Source: Bacteroidota bacterium (GTDB lineage Bacteria > Bacteroidota > Bacteroidia > CAILMK01). From it: DNA of 64,000 nucleotides. The position numbers were made by a program, and so were the translations under genes. Location of the stretch: the NCBI GenBank assembly GCA_013288555.1, contig JABDBQ010000005.1:41799-105798 (forward strand), given 5' to 3'. This document shows, in pieces, positions 54,817 to 63,090 of this stretch; position 1 is the stretch's first letter; the number at the start of each line of letters is the position of its first letter. The notes under the pieces are model-generated. The model was not told the DNA's origin. It searched no databases and saw only the letters and a program-made list of their open reading frames with translations.

Positions 54817-56676
54817 CTAAACCGTAATTATTTTCTCACTATCAACAAAATACATTGCAATGATCCCTTTGCTTTTTACCTCAATATTTCCACGGGAAGT
54901 ACAATTAAAATTGTCTTTCACAATATAATAAGTGTGCTCTGATATGTTTACTTTACCGGTCTCACCAAACTGTTCCATGCGGGCTGCCGTATTTACAGCA
55001 TCACCCCATATATCGTAAGCAAATTTCTTTATTCCAACCACTCCAGCCACAACCGGGCCTGTATTTATCCCGATACGGATCTCAAAATAAGACTGGTTTT
55101 TGCCCAGTTTCTCAAGTTTCTCTGCTTCTACATATTGTTGCATTTCAAGAGCAGCTTTTATGATATCAATTGGTGTCCCTTTTAACGAACCTGTTAGCCC
55201 GCCCGCGCATAGATAGGCATCCCCGATTGTTTTAATTTTTTCAAGTCCATGCCGCTCAATAATAAGATCAAACGAACCGAAATATTTATCAAGATCTTCA
55301 ACCAGTGCATCAGCTGTCATTGATTCGGCAATTTCTGTAAATCCTTTAATATCAGCAAACATCACACTAACTTCATCATAATTACGGGCAGTAGTTTTGC
55401 CGTATTTAATAAGTTCCTGGGCTGTTTCAGCAGGCAGGATATTAAGAAGCAATTCATCTGAACGTCGTTTTTCGGCGCGGATAATTTGAATTGCTTTTCG
55501 TTCAAAACGATAACGGTGGTAAAGAATGAATGAAATTATAAGAATGAGAATCAATCCTATTCCAAGTGTATAGCCAATAAAACTCTGACGCTGTGCATGA
55601 GCCTCTTCTATTTCGTGGTTTTTTGTTAGTATCGCAATCTGCTGTTCTTTCTTTTCCGTTTCATATTTGGTCTGCATATCTGCAATGGCTTTGCTCTTTT
55701 CTATATTGTATATGCTATCCTTTATTTTATCATATAAATCGAGCGTATTGTAGGCTTTTTGATAATCATTAATTTGTTTATAAAAATCTGATAGATTGCC
55801 ATATATCTCCATTAGTGATGACAAAGACCCTGTTTTTTTTGCAAGGGGAATGGCAAGGTTGAAATAATAAAGAGAACTATCTTTATTATCTTTTTCATAA
55901 GCAATTGCAATATTATCAAAAGCATTTGCCAAATCGCTGTAATTATTTAATGATTTCAGCATTCTGGCATTCTGAGAAAAATATACCAATGCTTTTTTAT
56001 AATTCCCTTCACTAAAATAAGTGGCGCCTATATTACTATAAATTTTTGCCTGGTTTTCTCTGTTATTGACCATAATAAATAGTGGAAGAGCTTTTAAATA
56101 ATAACTTCGAGCTAGGTCAAATCGCTTATAATTTTGATATAAAAAGCCGAGATCCATATTTATTCTAGCTTCATCAAGTATATTTCCAGTCTTTGAAATG
56201 AACTCTACACTTTTGTGTAAATAATACAACGCCTTTGCACTATCATTTAACCTAATATAAACATTTCCTAAATTTTCATTTGAATGCGCAATACCTGCGT
56301 TGTCATGAATGGTTTCCCTTAGTTTTAGGCTTTTCAAATGAAAATAAATGGACGAATCGTAAGCTCCTTCATTAAAGCAAATTAGTCCAAGGCTACTATA
56401 TATGTTGATTATAGCCGTTTGAAAATGTAGCCTTTGAGCAAGAACCTCAGCTAAATGGAAATATTTTTTAGAATCTGAATAGCTTGTATTCCTATATTCC
56501 CACGCAATTGACTTTAAAAGATTGACACGGTTGGTATCCGTTGTAGAATAGTATTGTAGAGAATCAATCTTGTTCTTTAAGCCGTAGTTATCAGCTTTAG
56601 CATCTATGAAACCAAAATAACTTGATAAAATCAGGATAAAACAAATACCGGATTTCGGGTTAAAAAAGTCAATCAT
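54817..56676 (-). CDS. TPR-domain transmembrane adenylate cyclase
   Basis: 619 aa. Signal peptide or anchor (1-25), a periplasmic TPR region (about 40-330), a coiled linker, a membrane helix (about 366-388, LGIGLILILIISFILY) and a class III cyclase (about 430-610). Metal Asp residues are in FADIKGFT and GDAYLC, adenylate-type Lys and Asp in KIKTIGD and YDIWGD, and Asn/Arg in NTAARM. It therefore predicts cAMP synthesis under periplasmic control. It closely resembles the receiver-cyclase of this window in its output domain. Confidence 0.92.
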   Translation of the reverse strand: MIDFFNPKSGICFILILSSYFGFIDAKADNYGLKNKIDSLQYYSTTDTNRVNLLKSIAWEYRNTSYSDSKKYFHLAEVLAQRLHFQTAIINIYSSLGLICFNEGAYDSSIYFHLKSLKLRETIHDNAGIAHSNENLGNVYIRLNDSAKALYYLHKSVEFISKTGNILDEARINMDLGFLYQNYKRFDLARSYYLKALPLFIMVNNRENQAKIYSNIGATYFSEGNYKKALVYFSQNARMLKSLNNYSDLANAFDNIAIAYEKDNKDSSLYYFNLAIPLAKKTGSLSSLMEIYGNLSDFYKQINDYQKAYNTLDLYDKIKDSIYNIEKSKAIADMQTKYETEKKEQQIAILTKNHEIEEAHAQRQSFIGYTLGIGLILILIISFILYHRYRFERKAIQIIRAEKRRSDELLLNILPAETAQELIKYGKTTARNYDEVSVMFADIKGFTEIAESMTADALVEDLDKYFGSFDLIIERHGLEKIKTIGDAYLCAGGLTGSLKGTPIDIIKAALEMQQYVEAEKLEKLGKNQSYFEIRIGINTGPVVAGVVGIKKFAYDIWGDAVNTAARMEQFGETGKVNISEHTYYIVKDNFNCTSRGNIEVKSKGIIAMYFVDSEKIITV

Positions 56677-56695
56677 CCGATTAAAATGTGTTTTT

Positions 56696-57346
56696 TTACT
56701 TCCCTACATCTAGTAGCTTCTGCATGCGATTTATTGCTTTCTCAATGGCTGCATTAAATTCTTCCTCAATTATAAATTTAGCATGTGGCCATATCTGAGG
56801 CCCCATCGGAACACCTGAAGATGAATAAATATGTGGCTTGGTCCTGGATGTGCTGCTATCCTGGTTTTGTAAATTCACAATAAATGAAGGTTGGACATAG
56901 CTATTAGATTCAATGTTGTAGGACCTGAGATTAAACCACATTGAATCGTAATTTAATGGGTTTGGGCCTGACTCTACCTGTACATCATAAACATTATTAC
57001 CGGCTTCATCCACATAAGGATCACCCATTGGCCCACCCACCAATTGCAGATTATTTGCATTAAAGAAAACGACGATAGATAATTGTGTCGGATCTATATA
57101 AGTATAAGGTTTATTTTGTACCGGCGCTGTTCCGGGGGGTGAATAGGTATTCTTGCCGGGCAAAAATTGAGCAGAGTGCTCTAATCCCAAATCATCGAAG
57201 TAACTATACCAAACACCAGGTAGAGGAATCATAAGCTTGTTTTTTAAGTACGTTATTCGTAAAACCTCAACGGAAAAAAGTATAGCGATAACTTTTAAAG
57301 ACTTGTTTTCCAGCAAATACCCAATTCCTATTCCAAATGACGTCAT
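56696..57346 (-). CDS. Hypothetical protein
   Basis: 216 aa from ATG 57346, or 229 from a TTG at 57385. I do not recognise it. The N-terminal part has a short hydrophobic run, and the rest is polar with Pro/Tyr-rich stretches (e.g. FDDLGLEHSAQFLPG, QPSFIVNLQNQDSS). A C-terminal helix ends in NRMQKLLDVGK. Located between the TPR-cyclase gene and the RNase P RNA gene on the opposite strand. Could be real, but support comes only from its length. Confidence 0.5.
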   Translation of the reverse strand: MTSFGIGIGYLLENKSLKVIAILFSVEVLRITYLKNKLMIPLPGVWYSYFDDLGLEHSAQFLPGKNTYSPPGTAPVQNKPYTYIDPTQLSIVVFFNANNLQLVGGPMGDPYVDEAGNNVYDVQVESGPNPLNYDSMWFNLRSYNIESNSYVQPSFIVNLQNQDSSTSRTKPHIYSSSGVPMGPQIWPHAKFIIEEEFNAAIEKAINRMQKLLDVGK

Positions 57347-57428
57347 TCTTTTTGTTACTACCAAATTATATTTTCGGGTTGCCAAAAGGGTTCAACTTTT
57401 TAATTCATAATTCCTGATTCATAATTCG

Positions 57429-57436
57429 TAATTTTG
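57429..57436 (+). promoter_or_regulatory. Candidate -7 box for RNase P RNA
   Basis: TAATTTTG matches TAnnTTTG and lies a few bases before the predicted RNA 5' end. No TTG partner at -33. Confidence 0.5.
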
Positions 57437-57440
57437 CCCT

Positions 57441-57823
57441 CGCAAACCGTTCTATCGCCTTGAATTCGTTCAGGGAGGAAAGTCCGGGCAACACAGGGTA
57501 CCGCGCTTTTTAACGAAAAGGATCATCCCGCCATAGATGATACGGAAAGTGCCACAGAGACAAGACCGCCTTTGCAAGCAATTGCAAGGGTAAGGGTGAA
57601 AGGATGAGGTAAGAGCTCATCGCTGCCATCGGTGACGGTGGCAGAAGGTAAACCCCGCGGGTTGAAAGACCAAATAAACCGGCAGCTCCTGGTGCAAATC
57701 AGGATAAGGATACCCGTCCAATGTCGGAGGGTAGGTTGATAGAGGTGATCGGTGACGGTCATCCCAGATAAATGATAGAAGTCCCGGTTTACCGGGAAAC
57801 AGAACCCGGCTTACAGGTTTGCA
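57441..57823 (+). ncRNA. rnpB: RNase P RNA (class A)
   Basis: Catalytic RNA of RNase P. P1 ends GCAAACC (57442-57448) and GGTTTGC (57816-57822) pair. The conserved block GAGGAAAGTCCGGGC lies near the 5' end, and ACAGAACCCGGCTTACAG lies near the 3' end, with GATAAATGATAGAAG before it. About 383 bases, normal for the type. It is on the plus strand, followed by a strong terminator. Confidence 0.93.
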
Positions 57824-57836
57824 TTATGGTATTTTT

Positions 57837-57875
57837 GAATAAAAAAAAGGAGCGGCAAGGCTCCTTTTTTTATTC
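57837..57875 (+). terminator. Bidirectional intrinsic terminator
   Basis: GAATAAAAAAAAGGAGC and its near complement around a GGCAAG loop, with T runs on both sides. It ends the RNase P RNA transcript and can also serve the opposing frnE-like gene. Confidence 0.88.
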
Positions 57876-57893
57876 ATATCTCTTCGCTATATA

Positions 57894-58595
57894 TTAGCAT
57901 GTTTCCGGGGTGCAAAATGCTCCGTCTTCGGAGTCATTAGCCAACATGATTTTAGCAGGTTGATGTTCTTCCCATGCCTGGTTGAGTGCAGCCAGGAATG
58001 TGGTACTTTCCTGTGCACCAGAAATAGCGTATTTACTGTCCAGTACAAAAAACGGAACACCATTTACGCCAATCTGTTGCGCAATATAAATGTCATTTTC
58101 AACCTCATCACTAAAATCATCTCCGGCAAGGGTATTTCTGATCTCACCTTCTTCAAGTCCGATCTCAGCACCGATCTTTACCAGTGTTTCCACATCAGCG
58201 GTGTTTTTACCTTCCGTGAAATAAGCTTTAAAAAGCTTTTCTTCAGCTTCATTTTGCAGGCCATGATTTTTAGCCAGGTGCGAAAAGCGGTGTGCATCAT
58301 ATGAATTGGCAACCACAGCCTGGTCGAATTTATAATCCAACCCAACTTGTCTGGCAATATTCGTCACATAATCATTCATTTCTTTTGCCCGCTCAAAAGT
58401 GACGCCTTTGCGCTCTGACAGGTGCTGGTAAACGGTTTTTGATGGGTCAGTAACAATATTAGGATCCAGCTGAAAGCTTTTCCATTCTACTTCAATATCT
58501 TCTTTATGAGGGAATTGTGCCAATGCATTTTCAAATTTCCGCTTGCCTATATAGCAGAACGGGCACATCACATCACTCCATATTTCAACTTTCAT
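57894..58595 (-). CDS. DsbA-family oxidoreductase (FrnE-like)
   Basis: 233 aa thioredoxin-fold protein without a signal peptide. The active site CPFC is at residues 11-14, the insertion helical domain has DYVTNIARQVGLDYKF, and the cis-Pro region is GVNGVPFFVLD. The final residues form CTPETC, a CX4C pair (Cys228 and Cys233) like the second redox pair known from Deinococcus FrnE. Cytosolic disulfide chemistry is likely. Confidence 0.9.
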   Translation of the reverse strand: MKVEIWSDVMCPFCYIGKRKFENALAQFPHKEDIEVEWKSFQLDPNIVTDPSKTVYQHLSERKGVTFERAKEMNDYVTNIARQVGLDYKFDQAVVANSYDAHRFSHLAKNHGLQNEAEEKLFKAYFTEGKNTADVETLVKIGAEIGLEEGEIRNTLAGDDFSDEVENDIYIAQQIGVNGVPFFVLDSKYAISGAQESTTFLAALNQAWEEHQPAKIMLANDSEDGAFCTPETC

Positions 58596-58700
58596 ATTTT
58601 TAGAATTTTGTCTTTTGTCTAATTCCCCAAACAGAAGATTTTTGAAAATGGTTTTGTTATATGTTGTAACATGGAATGTTTATTTCAAGTAGAAAGATTT

Positions 58701-58818
58701 AACCGCAAAGAACACAGAGGTATAGCAGAGAACGCAAAGATTAAACCTGAGTAGAGATTGTAGAAATTCCTCATTAAAACTTTGTGCCCTTTGCGCCACC
58801 TTTGCGCCCTTTGCGGTT
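58701..58818. repeat. Long imperfect inverted repeat of AACCGCAAAG type
   Basis: AACCGCAAAG (58701-58710) is mirrored by CTTTGCGGTT (58809-58818). Between them, CGCAAAG and GCGCCACCTTTGCGCC motifs recur on both sides. The approximately 118-base region upstream of ligA can fold into a long hairpin; I recall similar sequences in other Bacteroidota intergenic regions. No protein-coding function seen. Confidence 0.7.
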
Positions 58819-58878
58819 TTGACTTCTCTTATCCCATAATTTTCCTAATTTTCCGGTCTTTTAATTTTCTAACCGAAT

Positions 58879-61017
58879 ATGTACACCCCGGAACAAATAC
58901 AGGACTTCAAAAACTTAACCAATAAGTTGCTTGAGCATCTTGATTCTAACAATCATTCTCTCATTCAATCATCCATTCATTCAATATCCGAAGCCGCAAA
59001 AGAAGTCACCGACCTTCGCGACGTGATCAATTTTCACGATCATATGTATTATGTTCAAAGCGAGTCGATTATTACAGATTTTGAATATGATAGATTATTC
59101 AAACATCTCAAATCCATTGAAGATCATTTCCCGGCACTGGCTACGGATGATTCACCCACGCATCGTATCGCACAGGGATTGACCAAAGAATTCCCCACCG
59201 TTTCGCATATTGTGCCCATGCTGTCATTGGATAACTCTTATAATGAAGACGACCTGATAGACTTCGACCGTAAAGTAAAAGACTTGTCAAAACTGGAATC
59301 GGTAAACTATACTGTTGAGCCTAAGTTTGATGGCGGAGGTATTTCACTGGTGTATGAAAATGACAGGTTATCGCGGGCTTTAACAAGGGGTGATGGTATT
59401 ATGGGTGAGGAGATTACCCCAAATATCAAGGCTGTAAAATCTATTCCGCCTAAGGCCAATTTTTCAAAATATGGGATCAAAACCATTGAGATCCGGGGTG
59501 AGGTGATCATCCCCAAAGAAAAGTTTAAAAAGTATAATAAGGATAGGGCAGAGGCTGGCCTCTCAGAGCTGGCTAATCCACGTAATGCTGCTTCCGGCTC
59601 CTTACGTATGCAGGATGCGGCAGAGGTGGCCAGGCGAAACCTGGATGCCATTTTATACCATATCAGCTATGCTGTTGATGAGAATGGAAATGACCTGCTC
59701 GGTTCTACCTTCAAAAAGCGGTCTGACAATATTAAAATGCTGAATGACCTGGGATTCAAAACACCGATCAAAGAACTGAAAATACTAAATACAGGAAAAG
59801 CCATTGTTGACTATTGCGAAGAATGGCATGTCAAAAGGGATAATTTTACTTATGAAATAGATGGCATGGTGGTTAAGGTGGATAACCTTGAACTTGAAGA
59901 TATTCTGGGCGCTACCTCACACCATCCGCGCTGGGCCATAGCATATAAGTTCCAGGCCAGGCAGGCCAGAACAAAACTCTTAAAAGTGGAATTCCAGGTG
60001 GGGAGGATCGGGACGATAACCCCTGTTGCCAAATTGCAGCCTGTGGCGCTCGGCGGCGTAACGGTGTCTTCAGTTTCCATGTTCAATGAGGATTTTGTCA
60101 AAGATAAAGACATCCGCATTGGTGATGAAGTAGTTGTGGAAAGGGCAGGGGATGTAATACCTTATATTGCTTCTTCTATTAAAGAATCAAGAAGTGGTCA
60201 TGAAACCATCATTCATTTCCCGACGCATTGCCCATCTTGCGGGACAAAGCTTATCAGATCAGAAGAAGAAGCGGCATGGCGCTGTGTAAACAATGAATGC
60301 CCCGCCCAGGTATATGAACGGCTCGTGCATTTTGTCTCTAAAGATGCCATGGATATTGCTGGCCTGGGCCCTGCGAGCATCGACAGGTTTATCAAAGAGG
60401 GTTGGGTTAGCTCGATTCCTGATATGTTCCGACTGCCTTATGATGATATATCCAAACTGGAAGGCTTTGGAGAAAAGTCGGTTGAAAAGCTGAAACTTGC
60501 CATTAAAGCAGCAAAGCAGAAACATCCCTATCGGTTGCTGTTTGGGCTTGGGATCCGCCACGTAGGCGAAACCACTGCCAAAAACCTGATGGAGGAAGTG
60601 AATTGTATTGAAGATTTTGAAAGATGGAGCCTGGAAGAATTCAATGCCTTGTATGATGTCGGCCCGAAAGTGGCTCAAAGCATTTATGAATTTTTCCATT
60701 CAGAAGAGACGGTTAACCTGCTCAACGAATTGAAATCCATTGGACTGCAAACCTGTAAACCTCAAAAATCAGGATCCGAAACCGAAGGCAAACTAAGCGG
60801 ACAAATGTTTTTATTTACAGGCACCCTGGCTACCATGACCCGCCCCAAAGCCGAAGAAAAAGTTGAAGAACTGGGGGGCAAAATAGCGGGATCGCTCAGT
60901 GCCAAGGTCAATTACCTTGTTGTTGGTGCAGATCCCGGAAGCAAAGTAGAAAAAGCCAAGAAACTGGCTGGGGTGAAGGTGATTAGTGAGGATGAGTTTT
61001 TGGTGATGATTGCGTGA
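58879..61017 (+). CDS. ligA: NAD-dependent DNA ligase
   Basis: 712 aa. The adenylated Lys is residue 149 in EPKFDGGG. The OB domain (LKVEFQVGRIGTITPVAKL) follows, then the C4 zinc finger (CPSC ... CVNNECPAQ), the HhH region (LEGFGEKSVEKL, GIRHVGETTAKNL) and a C-terminal BRCT domain (GQMFLFTGTL). An N-terminal extension of about 35 residues precedes the usual start. Essential for replication. Confidence 0.96.
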   Translation: MYTPEQIQDFKNLTNKLLEHLDSNNHSLIQSSIHSISEAAKEVTDLRDVINFHDHMYYVQSESIITDFEYDRLFKHLKSIEDHFPALATDDSPTHRIAQGLTKEFPTVSHIVPMLSLDNSYNEDDLIDFDRKVKDLSKLESVNYTVEPKFDGGGISLVYENDRLSRALTRGDGIMGEEITPNIKAVKSIPPKANFSKYGIKTIEIRGEVIIPKEKFKKYNKDRAEAGLSELANPRNAASGSLRMQDAAEVARRNLDAILYHISYAVDENGNDLLGSTFKKRSDNIKMLNDLGFKTPIKELKILNTGKAIVDYCEEWHVKRDNFTYEIDGMVVKVDNLELEDILGATSHHPRWAIAYKFQARQARTKLLKVEFQVGRIGTITPVAKLQPVALGGVTVSSVSMFNEDFVKDKDIRIGDEVVVERAGDVIPYIASSIKESRSGHETIIHFPTHCPSCGTKLIRSEEEAAWRCVNNECPAQVYERLVHFVSKDAMDIAGLGPASIDRFIKEGWVSSIPDMFRLPYDDISKLEGFGEKSVEKLKLAIKAAKQKHPYRLLFGLGIRHVGETTAKNLMEEVNCIEDFERWSLEEFNALYDVGPKVAQSIYEFFHSEETVNLLNELKSIGLQTCKPQKSGSETEGKLSGQMFLFTGTLATMTRPKAEEKVEELGGKIAGSLSAKVNYLVVGADPGSKVEKAKKLAGVKVISEDEFLVMIA

Positions 61018-61083
61018 GTAAGTTTATCATGATCATAATACCCTATATTTGAAGAAACCTAGTATATATTTAATTAGTCAAAC

Positions 61084-62199
61084 ATGAAATCTTTTCTCTT
61101 TTTGATACTTGCCATAACTCCAATTTTAAGTTGCCATAGTCAAACGAGCGAGGAATATTTTAACAGAGCTAAAGAAAAGGATTCGTTACATGAATACCAT
61201 CAATCAATAAGACTATATGATAAGGCAATTGCAATGAATCCAAAATTCGATTTAGCCTATTTAGGCAGAGGTAATGTAAAATTGGCGCTTCAGGATTATA
61301 AAGGTGCCATATCTGACTACAGTAAAGCTCTAGAAATCAATCCTAATTTGGATAAAGCTTATGATAATAGGGGGATGGCAAAATCAAATTTAAAAGATAT
61401 CAAAGGTGCTATGGAGGATTATAATTTGGGCTTAAGTATTAATCCAATGGATCCGTATCTTTATTTAAATCGAGGTAATGTAAAAGCTGACCTAAACGAC
61501 TATGACGGGGCTAATGCTGATTATGATGCAGCAATGAGAATTAATCCAAATATTTCAAAAATATATCTTGTCAAAGGGTTTATGAAATTTAAACAAAATG
61601 ATTATCAGGGAGCATTGAAAGAATACAACAAGTCAATAGAAATTAATCCGCATGATTCCAACGCATTCTATGAAAGGGCCAGGGCTAAAAAGCATTTGCA
61701 GGACTATGCCGGTGCAATAGAAGATTATTCAAAAGCTATTGGAATTAATCCAAATATGGAAGATGCTTATGTTCATAGAGGCGAGCTTAAAAAAATTGTT
61801 AAGGATTATCAAGGAGCAATTTTAGACTATAACAAAGCGATCGAAATTAATCCAAAGGATACTCCAGTTTATATTAATAGAGGTACGGCAAAATATGTAC
61901 TCCAGGATTACAAAGGTTCTATTATAGACTTAGATAAAGCTATTGAAATTAATCCAAATAACGCAATTGCATATTATGACCGAGGATTAGCAAAAGCACC
62001 TCTAGGTTCGTATCAAAATGCATTAGCAGATTTCGATAAGGCAATTGGGATTGACTCAACTTATCCAGCATTTTATTATAGCAGAGGGTTAGTGAAATGT
62101 TTAATGGGACAAAAAAATGGCGGGTGTAATGATTTAAATAAATCTCTAAGGTTAGGTAATAATGAAGCTCCGGATGCTATTAAGAAATATTGTAATTAA
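61084..62199 (+). CDS. Secreted TPR-repeat protein, paralogue of the one at 53951
   Basis: 371 aa with a hydrophobic N-terminus (lipoprotein-like LSCHSQ, Cys about 17, or signal peptide) and about nine TPR units, such as NPNLDKAYDNRGMAKSNLKD and NPKDTPVYINRGTAKYVLQD. The first gene after ligA. A TATATTTG at 61044-61051 may be its -7 box. Similar in build to the shorter TPR protein at 53951. Confidence 0.8.
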   Translation: MKSFLFLILAITPILSCHSQTSEEYFNRAKEKDSLHEYHQSIRLYDKAIAMNPKFDLAYLGRGNVKLALQDYKGAISDYSKALEINPNLDKAYDNRGMAKSNLKDIKGAMEDYNLGLSINPMDPYLYLNRGNVKADLNDYDGANADYDAAMRINPNISKIYLVKGFMKFKQNDYQGALKEYNKSIEINPHDSNAFYERARAKKHLQDYAGAIEDYSKAIGINPNMEDAYVHRGELKKIVKDYQGAILDYNKAIEINPKDTPVYINRGTAKYVLQDYKGSIIDLDKAIEINPNNAIAYYDRGLAKAPLGSYQNALADFDKAIGIDSTYPAFYYSRGLVKCLMGQKNGGCNDLNKSLRLGNNEAPDAIKKYCN

Positions 62200-62248
62200 A
62201 AATTGCCATCTATGTAGCATACAATCTAATAAACCAAGCCTCAAATCC

Positions 62249-62306
62249 TCATTTCAGGCACCTCACCTTCAATAATCAATCTTCCAGCTGTTTTGGCTTT
62301 GATTTC
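62249..62306 (-). pseudogene. Relic of the scoB 3' end
   Basis: 58 bases nearly identical (54 of 58 by eye) to 63096-63153, the end of the intact scoB gene. On the minus strand the relic still reads [20 protein letters not shown], continues one codon past 62249 and stops at TGA. The two differ in only four bases. Sequence on both sides is unrelated. See findings. Confidence 0.85.
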
Positions 62307-62323
62307 AACCATTTTGAAATGTT

Positions 62324-62710
62324 TTACCAAATTACTTTTAAATCATTGTACATTGAGAAAGTATCATCTTTAGAAATGATCGACATTTTACCATTTATGG
62401 CTTGTGCAATCAGCATTCTGTCAAATGGGTCTCTATGATGAAATGGTAATGATGAAACTAAAACATTATCTTCATTTTGAATAGGAAGAATGCTGATTCC
62501 ACTTGAAATAATGTCATTAATATATTCCCGGAAAGGCCTGCTTATATTCAATTTATTTAAGCTGATTTTAACGGCCATTTCCCACAAAGAAACAACACTT
62601 ATATAATTTTCTGAATCGGGATTCTGGATGCAATCAAGTGCTTTTTTAGATAGCTGAGCGTCCTCTTTGAAGTACCAGATGAGTGTATGGGTATCCAAAA
62701 GGTAATCCAT
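62324..62710 (-). CDS. PIN-domain toxin (VapC-like)
   Basis: 128 aa PIN-domain ribonuclease. Acidic residues are Asp6 (LLDTHTL), Glu44 (SLWEMAVK), Asp94 (HHRDP) and Asp97 (FDRML). In VapC toxins these form a Mg-dependent RNase site. The start ATG overlaps the antitoxin stop (TAATG). The gene is leftward, ending a few bases from the scoB relic. Confidence 0.9.
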   Translation of the reverse strand: MDYLLDTHTLIWYFKEDAQLSKKALDCIQNPDSENYISVVSLWEMAVKISLNKLNISRPFREYINDIISSGISILPIQNEDNVLVSSLPFHHRDPFDRMLIAQAINGKMSIISKDDTFSMYNDLKVIW

Positions 62711-62922
62711 TACCTCATATATTCTTTAAAATCTTCCAGTGGAGCATCAAAATCAGGGCTCATTTCAATTTTGTCTTTCCACAAGCCATAGCCTTTGGTC
62801 TGGCGTTTATTTGTTTGATCCTTATTCGCTTTCGCAAATAAAAAATCAATAAAATCCTCAGCCTCAGCTTTCAGTGCATCTGGTAATCTCGTAAATTTTT
62901 GTATTACAACACTTACGTCCAT
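62710..62922 (-). CDS. DUF2281 antitoxin of the VapC-like toxin
   Basis: 70 aa from ATG 62922. The segment PDFDAPLEDFKEYM is typical of DUF2281 antitoxins that pair with PIN toxins. It is directly upstream of the toxin, with one-base overlap. It may repress its own promoter; a palindrome lies at 63008. Confidence 0.87.
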   Translation of the reverse strand: MDVSVVIQKFTRLPDALKAEAEDFIDFLFAKANKDQTNKRQTKGYGLWKDKIEMSPDFDAPLEDFKEYMR

Positions 62923-63007
62923 TATTATCCTGTTTATTGAACAGAACAAATTTAGTTAAATCTTTTGTTCCGAAAAATGTAGTTCTTTTGCCTTGGTCAG
63001 CATTTTC

Positions 63008-63032
63008 AGTTGACTACAACTTGTAGTCAACT
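63008..63032. promoter_or_regulatory. 25-bp perfect palindrome upstream of the TA pair
   Basis: AGTTGACTACAA and TTGTAGTCAACT separated by one base. It lies 86 bases upstream of the antitoxin start and 56 bases after the scoB stop. Not followed by a T run in either direction, so it is less likely a terminator than an operator or insertion-related site. Confidence 0.5.
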
Positions 63033-63062
63033 AATTTTCAGCTTGCGTAAGCCTATTATCAC

Positions 63063-63090
63063 ATCATCACATTAACATATCATCACATTA
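63063..63090 (+). repeat. Short direct repeat at scoB end
   Basis: ATCATCACATTA occurs at 63063-63074 and 63079-63090, just past the scoB stop codon. Simple tandem sequence, function unknown. Confidence 0.4.
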
